64,000 bases of DNA from Oleiagrimonas soli (GTDB lineage Bacteria; Pseudomonadota; Gammaproteobacteria; Xanthomonadales; Rhodanobacteraceae). The stretch covers positions 546,149 to 610,148 of the forward strand of contig NZ_KN196470.1 in NCBI RefSeq assembly GCF_000761445.1, in the 5' to 3' direction. Of this stretch, positions 58,190 through 64,000 are shown in pieces. Under the pieces are notes generated by a model. It did no database searches. It saw only the letters and a program-made list of their open reading frames with translations, and was not told where the DNA came from. Numbering within the stretch: position 1 is the first letter of the stretch; each line of letters starts with the position of its first letter. The position numbers and the translations under genes were made by a program.

Positions 58190-59611
58190 TCAGTCGGTCT
58201 TGCGCTTGCGGCGGCGCGTGCCGGCGCCGGAGCGGCGCAGGCCGTAACGCTTCTGCAGGAAGGCGAAGAAGGCGCGCAGGCTCTGCGCCTCGCCGCCGCG
58301 CGGGCGGCCCGGCCGGGGGCTGTCGTTCCAGGCGTACACGTCGACATGCATCCACGGCGTGGCCTCGGGCACGAAGCGTTCCAGGTACAACGCGGCGGTG
58401 ATGGCGCCGGCGTGGCGCGAGCTGCCGGCGTTGGCGAAATCGGCCAGGTACGAACCGAGCATGGCGTGATAAGGCCGCCACAGTGGCAGACGCCACATCG
58501 GGTCGTGCACGGCCTCGGCCGCTTCCAGAACACCCGAGGCCAGCGATTCGCGGTTGGCGAACAGCGCGGGCAGGTCGGGGCCCAGCGCCACGCGCGCGGC
58601 GCCGGTCAGGGTGGCGAAGTCGACGATCAGGTCCGGCTCCTGCTCGCCGGCGTAGGCCAGCGCGTCGCACAGGATCAGACGGCCCTCGGCGTCGGTGTTG
58701 TCGATCTCGACGGTGTGACCGGCGCGCGTGCGCACCACGTCGCCCGGACGCAGGGCGTTGCCGGACACCGCGTTCTCCACGGTCGGGATCAGCAGCGTCA
58801 GCCGCACCGGCAGCTTGGCGTGCATCACCAGACTGGCCAGGGCGATGGCGTGCGCGGAGCCGCCCATGTCCTTCTTCATCCAGCGCATGCCGGACGATGG
58901 CTTCAGGTCCAGACCGCCGGTGTCGAAGCACACGCCCTTGCCGACCAGCACCAGCTTCGGATCGGTGGCCTTGCCCCAGGTCATCTCGACCAGGCGCGGC
59001 GGCCGGTGGCTGGCCCGGCCGACGGCGTGGATGGTGGGGAAGTTGTCCTTCAGCAGGGCATCGCCGACCCACTCCTTGACGCGTGCGCGGTGTGCGCGGG
59101 CGAGATCCTTGATGGTCTGCGCGATGTCCGCCGGACCCATGTCCTCGGTCGGCGTGTTGACCAGATCGCGCACCATGCCGACGGCCTCGATCTGCGGCTT
59201 GAGCGCGCTCAACTCGGCACGCGAGACCACCAGTTGCGCTGGCACCGGCGCCTGCTTGCGGTAGCGGTCGAAGCGATACGCGCCCAGCGCCCAGCCCAGC
59301 GCCGCCAGCTGCGGATCGAGCGCGACACTTTCCTCGGCCAGCCGATAGCGGCCGGCGGGCAGTTGCTGTGGCAGGCCGGCCAGCGCGGTCAGCGGCTGTT
59401 GCGCGTCGACGCCGACCAGCACGCGCGCCAGCCCCTGCTTGTCGTCGGGAATCAGGGCGACGTTGCCGCGCGCCGGCTCAAAGCCGGAGGCGTCCAGCCA
59501 GCGCCGCGCCGCCGCGCCGAGTCGACGGCGGCAGGCGGCGATGTGTTTGCGGTCGACGGCCTCGATGGGCGTCACCGCGCCCTTCCCCCGGTATTCGATC
59601 AATCCGCTCAT
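58190..59611 (-). CDS. Leucyl aminopeptidase family (M17) protease
   Basis: 473 residues from the ATG at 59611. The M17 signature NTDAEGRL is present, with metal ligands in VGKGVCFDTGGLDLKPSSGMRWMKKDMGGSA (in parts) and TLTGAARVALG. The N-terminal domain is unusual compared with PepA, as in the PepB-like or Xanthomonas-type cytosolic aminopeptidases. It releases N-terminal residues from peptides using two metal ions. The C-terminus is Arg/Lys-rich (GTRRRKRKTD). Confidence 0.92.
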   Translation of the reverse strand: MSGLIEYRGKGAVTPIEAVDRKHIAACRRRLGAAARRWLDASGFEPARGNVALIPDDKQGLARVLVGVDAQQPLTALAGLPQQLPAGRYRLAEESVALDPQLAALGWALGAYRFDRYRKQAPVPAQLVVSRAELSALKPQIEAVGMVRDLVNTPTEDMGPADIAQTIKDLARAHRARVKEWVGDALLKDNFPTIHAVGRASHRPPRLVEMTWGKATDPKLVLVGKGVCFDTGGLDLKPSSGMRWMKKDMGGSAHAIALASLVMHAKLPVRLTLLIPTVENAVSGNALRPGDVVRTRAGHTVEIDNTDAEGRLILCDALAYAGEQEPDLIVDFATLTGAARVALGPDLPALFANRESLASGVLEAAEAVHDPMWRLPLWRPYHAMLGSYLADFANAGSSRHAGAITAALYLERFVPEATPWMHVDVYAWNDSPRPGRPRGGEAQSLRAFFAFLQKRYGLRRSGAGTRRRKRKTD

Positions 59612-59693
59612 GCGCCGACTCCTTTGCGTGTTGCCGTATGCGAAGCGACAAGCATACCGGGTGCCCGCATGCGCATGCACCGGCGGCGCGGGC

Positions 59694-59724
59694 AAAAAAA
59701 GACGCCCGGCTTGTGGGCCGGGCG
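59694..59724 (-). terminator. Rho-independent terminator of the PstS-like gene
   Basis: On the minus strand CGCCCGGC-(6 nt)-GCCGGGCG is followed by TC and a run of seven T residues, 26 nt after the stop codon of the binding-protein gene. Confidence 0.92.
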
Positions 59725-59749
59725 CCGCTGGGCGGTGCGATCGGGGAGA

Positions 59750-60850
59750 TCAGCCCTGCGTGTCGTTGGCCTTGGCGGTGGCGGCGGCGTTGGCCGCGTT
59801 GGAGCGTTTGGCCGCCTTGCGGTTGTCCTGTTCGCGTTCCTGCTTGTCCAGCATGCGGTCGCGTGCGGCGCGGGTCAGCGGCGAGGTCGGCGCGATGGCG
59901 GTGCGCGAGGTATAGGTCGCGCGCGGCGCGGCGGTCGGGCCGTTGTGGATCACGCGACCGACGGCGTCGGCGATGCGCGCCATGCGCTCGTCGTCGCCCT
60001 GCGCCAGCGAAGGCCCGTCGGTGTACGGCACCAGCCCGTGCTTGCGCAGGATGCGCTTGCCGGTGGCGCTGGCGGTGAAGTCGATGAAAGCCTGCGCGCT
60101 GGCGTTGTGCTCGTCGCTGCGCGTGACCAGATACAGCGGCGAGTACAGCGCATAGCTGCCGTCGGCCACATGCGCGGTGCTGGGCGAGACGCCGTCGATG
60201 GCCAGCATCTTCAGCTTCGGATTGCCGTGCACGCCCGACAGCGTGCTCACGCCGAGGCCGTCCGGATCCAGCGCGATACCTTTCTCCAGGCTCTGGACGT
60301 TGATGTACAGGCGCGGCGCCGCGACCGGCTGGTTGCCGCGTCCGTACAGCAGGCGGCGCAGGCTGAACTCGACGCCGTCGCTCGGGCTGGCCACGGCGTA
60401 GACGTTGATCGGCGCGTTGCGGCCGCCGACCTGGTTCCAGTTGCGGATCTTGCCGAAGTAGATGTCGTGCAGCTGCTTCAGCGTCAGGCCGCGCACCGGG
60501 TTGCGGTGGTTGGTGATGATGACCAGCGCGTCCCACGCCACCGGCGTGAACTGCAGGCCCTTCTCTTCCGGACGGCGCGGCGCCACGCCGCGCGCGGTGC
60601 CGGCGATGTCGACCTGTCCCTGGCTGAGCTGATCCAGCGCCGAGATGGTGTTGAACGGCTCCAGCGTGACGCGCGCGTGACCGCTGTGCCGCCAAGCCGA
60701 GGCCATGTCGTCGACGAAGGCGCGGGCAGTGGTGACGTCGCCGCGCCAGGTCAGCGGTTGACCGGCCGGTGCGCGACCGCCGTGGGCCACGGCGGCACCG
60801 CCGACGGAAAGCAAGGCGAACGCGGCGATAAAGCGAAGTCGGATCTTCAT
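59750..60850 (-). CDS. PstS-like phosphate-type substrate-binding protein
   Basis: 366 residues. Signal peptide IRLRFIAAFALLSVGGAAVAHG precedes a periplasmic binding fold. QGQVDIAGTARGVAPRRPEE, PVAWDALVIITNHRNPVRGLTLKQL and YFGKIRNWNQVGG are the usual PstS-family motifs. A C-terminal Lys/Ala-rich tail (about 325-366) is extra. No pstCAB or phoU is adjacent, so it is an orphan. It may bind phosphate or another anion. Confidence 0.9.
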   Translation of the reverse strand: MKIRLRFIAAFALLSVGGAAVAHGGRAPAGQPLTWRGDVTTARAFVDDMASAWRHSGHARVTLEPFNTISALDQLSQGQVDIAGTARGVAPRRPEEKGLQFTPVAWDALVIITNHRNPVRGLTLKQLHDIYFGKIRNWNQVGGRNAPINVYAVASPSDGVEFSLRRLLYGRGNQPVAAPRLYINVQSLEKGIALDPDGLGVSTLSGVHGNPKLKMLAIDGVSPSTAHVADGSYALYSPLYLVTRSDEHNASAQAFIDFTASATGKRILRKHGLVPYTDGPSLAQGDDERMARIADAVGRVIHNGPTAAPRATYTSRTAIAPTSPLTRAARDRMLDKQEREQDNRKAAKRSNAANAAATAKANDTQG

Positions 60851-60962
60851 ACGGGACGGACAGTTCGGAAGGATGCAGCCTCGATTATGGGGCCCGAGGC
60901 TGTATCCCGCATGTCTAGCGCGTCACGTTGCGTTCATTCCCGCTCGCGGCGGGTGCGCGAAT

Positions 60963-62345
60963 TCAGCGCAGCATCACAAAACGCAGCCGGTTGCCGCTGA
61001 CCACCGTCAGCACCAGCTGCGACGGGTGGAACTCGTTCAGCAACTGCCGCATTTGCCGCAGCGTGGCGATGCGCTGGCGGTTGATGGCGATGATGACGTC
61101 GCCTTTCTGCAATCCGCTCTGTGCCGCGCGGCTGCCCGGCGTCAGGCTGTCGACGCGCGCACCGTACAGGCCCTGATGGCGCTGGCTACGGGTCAGACCA
61201 CTGAGACGCGCGCCGCTCAGGCGCGGATCGACGTCGGCGCCGTCGGCGTGCGCGACCTGCTCCGGTTCGATGCGCGAATGCACCTGCAGCGTGCGGCCGT
61301 CGCGCAGCAGCGTCAGGTCGACCTTGCTGCCGACCGGCAGCAGGCCCTCGCTGTTGTCCAGGTCATGCGGTCCGCGCACGGGGCGGCCGTTGATCGCGGT
61401 CAGCACGTCGCCGACCTGCACGCCGGCCTTGTCCGCCGGCGAGCCGGGCTGCACACGCGTCACCACCGCGCCCTGCGCGCGATCCAGATGCATGGCGTCG
61501 GCCATGCGGTCGTTGACCGCCTGCACCGACAGCCCGAGGCTGCCGCGGCGCACCTTGCCGTATTTCAGCAACTGCTCCATCACCTCGTGCGCGAGGTTGG
61601 CGGGAATGGCGAAGCCGATGCCGGCGCTGGCGCCGGACGGCGAGTAGATCATCGAGTTGATGCCGATCAGCTCACCGTTGAGGTTGACCAGCGGACCGCC
61701 GGAATTGCCCGGATTGATCGAGGCGTCGGTCTGGATGAAATTCTGGTAGGTGTCGCCCAGACCGCTGCGGCCGAGCGCCGAGACGATGCCCGAGGTCACG
61801 GTCTGGCCGAGGCCGAACGGATCGCCCACCGCGACCACGAAGTCGCCGACCTGGGTCTTCGACGAATCGGCCAGCGGCAGCTCCTGCAGTTGATCGGCGG
61901 GAATCTTCAGCACCGCGATGTCGGTGTCCGGGTCGGCGCCGACCAGCTTGGCCTTGAAGTCGCGGCCGTCCTTCAGCGTCACGGTGATGTCGTCGGCGCC
62001 GGCGATGACGTGGTTGTTGGTCAGCACGTAGCCCTTGGCGGCATCGACGATCACGCCCGAACCCAGACTCTGCTCGACGCGCTCGCGCGGCGGCGGGCTG
62101 CCGAAGAACTGGCGCAGCACCGGATCGTTGAAGAACGGGTTGCGCTCGCGCACCAGGGTCTTGGAGGAAATGTTCACCACGGCCGGCGTCACCTGCTTGA
62201 GCATCGGCGCCAGCGACGGCACCGGCCGACCGTCGACGGCGGTCGGCAGCGCGGCACTGGCGGGCAGCGCCGAAAACAGCGAGACGAGGCCCAGACACAG
62301 GGCGAGAAGGGTGGATGAGCGGCGCGCCGGTGCGGCTGCTTGCAT
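60963..62345 (-). CDS. degQ: Periplasmic serine protease DegP/DegQ (HtrA) family
   Basis: 460 residues from the ATG at 62345, chosen because AAGGAG is 6 nt upstream; the ATG at 62351 touches it. Signal peptide ends LPASAA. The triad is H112 (LTNNHVIAG), D142 ([11 protein letters not shown]) and S215 (NPGNSGGPL). Two PDZ domains follow (about 260-350 and 370-460), with [18 protein letters not shown] opening PDZ1. The length fits DegQ/DegP. It degrades misfolded envelope proteins. Confidence 0.93.
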   Translation of the reverse strand: MQAAAPARRSSTLLALCLGLVSLFSALPASAALPTAVDGRPVPSLAPMLKQVTPAVVNISSKTLVRERNPFFNDPVLRQFFGSPPPRERVEQSLGSGVIVDAAKGYVLTNNHVIAGADDITVTLKDGRDFKAKLVGADPDTDIAVLKIPADQLQELPLADSSKTQVGDFVVAVGDPFGLGQTVTSGIVSALGRSGLGDTYQNFIQTDASINPGNSGGPLVNLNGELIGINSMIYSPSGASAGIGFAIPANLAHEVMEQLLKYGKVRRGSLGLSVQAVNDRMADAMHLDRAQGAVVTRVQPGSPADKAGVQVGDVLTAINGRPVRGPHDLDNSEGLLPVGSKVDLTLLRDGRTLQVHSRIEPEQVAHADGADVDPRLSGARLSGLTRSQRHQGLYGARVDSLTPGSRAAQSGLQKGDVIIAINRQRIATLRQMRQLLNEFHPSQLVLTVVSGNRLRFVMLR

Positions 62346-62526
62346 GGTCATCTCCTTGGGGTGGATCGGTACCGGGCGCAGCGCGCCCTCCGACCTTGGA
62401 CTGTGCGAGCCCCGCCGGAGTTTCTCAAGTCGCCCGACAAAGCGTCGCAGGCCGCGTCCGGCGGCGCTTTTTTGCGCGGTTTCAGTCCCCTGCGCGGCCT
62501 CCGGCGGACCTCGGCCATTTGGACGC

Positions 62527-62555
62527 TTTACAAGCGATCACCGCAGGGTTAGTGT
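62527..62555 (+). promoter_or_regulatory. Putative promoter of the ribonucleotide reductase gene
   Basis: TTTACA (62527-62532), 17-nt spacer, TAGTGT (62550-62555). The -10 overlaps the weaker of two NrdR-like boxes. The rest of the 466-nt gap (62346-62811) shows no gene, and no cobalamin-riboswitch core was recognised. Confidence 0.45.
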
Positions 62556-62587
62556 TGTCTCCCGCGAGCGATCACAACATCTTGTGT
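62540..62587 (+). promoter_or_regulatory. Tandem NrdR-box-like sites
   Basis: The proximal site TCACAACATCTTGTGT (62572-62587) agrees with ACACAATATATTGTGT at 13 of 16 positions. A weaker site, half-conserved at TTAGTGT, occupies 62540-62555, exactly 32 nt upstream, about three helical turns, as in known NrdR box pairs. Confidence 0.55.
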
Positions 62588-62811
62588 CCCATTCATCGAG
62601 TACACCAGATCAGAATGCAGCACGGGTCACGGACCACGGGGGAAGTGCGCAGTGATTTCCAGGGTTCGCCAGCAATAACTCAGCATTTCGTCCATGCGCT
62701 CGTCGTCGCGAGCGCAGCGACACCGTTTTCGCCGTCGGTCCACGTGCCGGCGGAGCAGAACCAGAAGGCCAGATCGATGCACGTACCATCAAAACGACAA
62801 GGGGCAGCGGA

Positions 62812-64000
62812 ATGAGCACGGCACGCAAAGCAGCCATGAACACCGAAGTCACCGCCATCCCGCTGCAGCCCGCGTCCCAGGACATCTGGGACAAGAAATA
62901 CCGCCTCAAGACCAAGACCGGCGAACCGGTCGACGTGGAAGTCGATGACACCTGGAAGCGCGTCGCGCGCGCCCTGTCCGACGTCGAAGCCACCGACGAG
63001 CTGAAGCAGACCTGGTACGAGAAGTTCCTGTGGGCGCTGCGCCACGGCGCGATCCCGGCCGGCCGCATCACCTCCAACGCCGGCGCGCAGGAGCACAAGC
63101 CCAAGACTTCGACCATCAACTGCACCGTGTCGGGCACCATCACCGACTCGATGGACGACATCCTCGACAAGGTGCACGAGGCCGGTCTGACGCTGAAGGC
63201 CGGCTGCGGCATCGGCTACGAATTTTCCACGCTGCGTCCGCGCGGCGCGTACGTGTCCGGCGCCGGCGCCTACACGTCCGGCCCGCTGTCGTTCATGGAT
63301 ATCTACGACAAGATGTGCTTCACGGTGTCCTCCGCCGGCGGCCGCCGCGGCGCGCAGATGGGCACCTTCGACGTGCGCCATCCGGACGTGCGCGAGTTCA
63401 TCCGCGCCAAGCGCGAGGACGGGCGCCTGCGCCAGTTCAACCTGTCGCTGCTGATCACCGACGGCTTCATGCAGGCGGTCGAGGCCGACGCCGACTGGCC
63501 GCTGGTGTTTCCGGTGCACATCAAGGAACAGCACGAAGTCGACCTCAACGACGAGGCGCAGGTGGTGTGGCGCGAGTGGCCCACGCACGCCGACTACGTC
63601 GACCGCGAGGACGGCCTGGTGGCCTGCAAGATCTACGGCCACGTCAAGGCGCGTCACCTGTGGGACATGATCATGGTCTCGACGTACGACTACGCCGAGC
63701 CGGGCTTCATCCTCATCGACCGCGTCAACGAGATGAACAACAACTGGTGGTGCGAGCACATCCGCGCCACCAACCCCTGCGGCGAGCAGCCGCTGCCGCC
63801 GTACGGTTCGTGCCTGCTGGGTTCGGTCAACCTGACCATGTTCGTGCGCGACGCCTTCGGCCCGAAGGCGCGCTTCGACTGGGACGAGTACCGCGAGGTG
63901 GTGAAGATCTTCACCCGCATGCTCGACAACGTGGTCGAGATCAACGGCCTGCCGCTCGAGCAGCAGCGCAAGGAAATCACCGACAAACGTCGTCACGGCA
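62812..64000 (+). CDS. nrdJ: Adenosylcobalamin-dependent (class II) ribonucleotide reductase, 3' end beyond the window
   Basis: The first 396 codons are visible, from the ATG at 62812 (AAGGGG 8 nt upstream). ALRHGAIPAGRITSNAGAQEH, STINCTVSGTITDSMDDIL, AGLTLKAGCGIGYEFSTLRP and ATNPCGEQPLPPYGSCLLGSVNL are class II signatures (in parts), with active-site cysteines in INC and NPCGEQ. It reduces nucleotides to deoxynucleotides using a B12-derived radical, with or without oxygen. Regulation by NrdR is suggested by the upstream boxes. Confidence 0.95.
   Translation, partial: MSTARKAAMNTEVTAIPLQPASQDIWDKKYRLKTKTGEPVDVEVDDTWKRVARALSDVEATDELKQTWYEKFLWALRHGAIPAGRITSNAGAQEHKPKTSTINCTVSGTITDSMDDILDKVHEAGLTLKAGCGIGYEFSTLRPRGAYVSGAGAYTSGPLSFMDIYDKMCFTVSSAGGRRGAQMGTFDVRHPDVREFIRAKREDGRLRQFNLSLLITDGFMQAVEADADWPLVFPVHIKEQHEVDLNDEAQVVWREWPTHADYVDREDGLVACKIYGHVKARHLWDMIMVSTYDYAEPGFILIDRVNEMNNNWWCEHIRATNPCGEQPLPPYGSCLLGSVNLTMFVRDAFGPKARFDWDEYREVVKIFTRMLDNVVEINGLPLEQQRKEITDKRRHG

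Noticed and set aside
62346-62811. Cobalamin riboswitch before the B12-dependent reductase
   Set aside because: No convincing B12-box core could be recognised by eye; NrdR-like boxes explain the region better.

Overview
The window reads as chromosome of a GC-rich gammaproteobacterium, most likely Xanthomonadales/Lysobacterales and possibly Rhodanobacteraceae (Dyella/Luteibacter/Rhodanobacter-like). This rests on protein flavour (RpoH, PriA, class II NrdJ, FadE, short AMP nucleosidase), on the block mltB-rlpA-dacC-ybeD-lipB-lipA-prc, and on strongly GC-biased third codon positions. No rRNA, tRNA, CRISPR array, IS element or phage gene was seen.

Region 1-7.6 kb (minus strand) is the notable part: a compact class III lanthipeptide locus. 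Reading leftwards it has two paralogous 39-residue precursor genes (7204-7323 and 6468-6587) with the leader motif ILDLQ, a three-domain LanKC synthetase (3594-6311), a fused ABC exporter (1959-3551) and two MacB/FtsX-type permeases (570-1889, and 1-560 cut by the window edge). Each precursor has its own duplicated 5' leader with a conserved hairpin and its own 3' hairpin. No leader peptidase or cluster regulator is visible.

Region 7.9-16.8 kb: rpoH behind a CIRCE operator, a small membrane protein, a secreted GH43-like glycosidase with a LacI-type palindrome at its 5' end, a DUF2235 hydrolase, a secreted trypsin-like protease, a GH18 lipoprotein, a YdeI-like protein, a MAPEG protein, a small phosphatase and an apparently frameshifted small gene.

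Region 17-34 kb: housekeeping and repair genes: tal, priA (next to an inverted pair of perfect DnaA boxes), a MATE exporter, sppA, an SDR, an Ada-AlkA fusion with ogt, a DegV protein, fadE, AMP nucleosidase and an APC permease.

Region 34-43 kb: a multidomain chitinase preceded by two identical 12-bp palindromes, an acetyltransferase, an SDR, two DEAD-box helicases (rhlE, deaD type), a quinone-reductase-like enzyme and a DJ-1/PfpI protein.

Region 43-51 kb: a cell-wall and lipoate block (mltB, rlpA, dacC, ybeD, lipB, lipA, prc). RlpA carries Ser where the catalytic His is expected. Region 51-64 kb: a GGDEF cyclase, two MFS transporters, several DUF proteins, a LprI-MliC lysozyme-inhibitor fusion, a leucyl aminopeptidase, a PstS-like protein, a DegP/DegQ protease, and the 5' part of a B12-dependent ribonucleotide reductase gene behind a putative pair of NrdR boxes.
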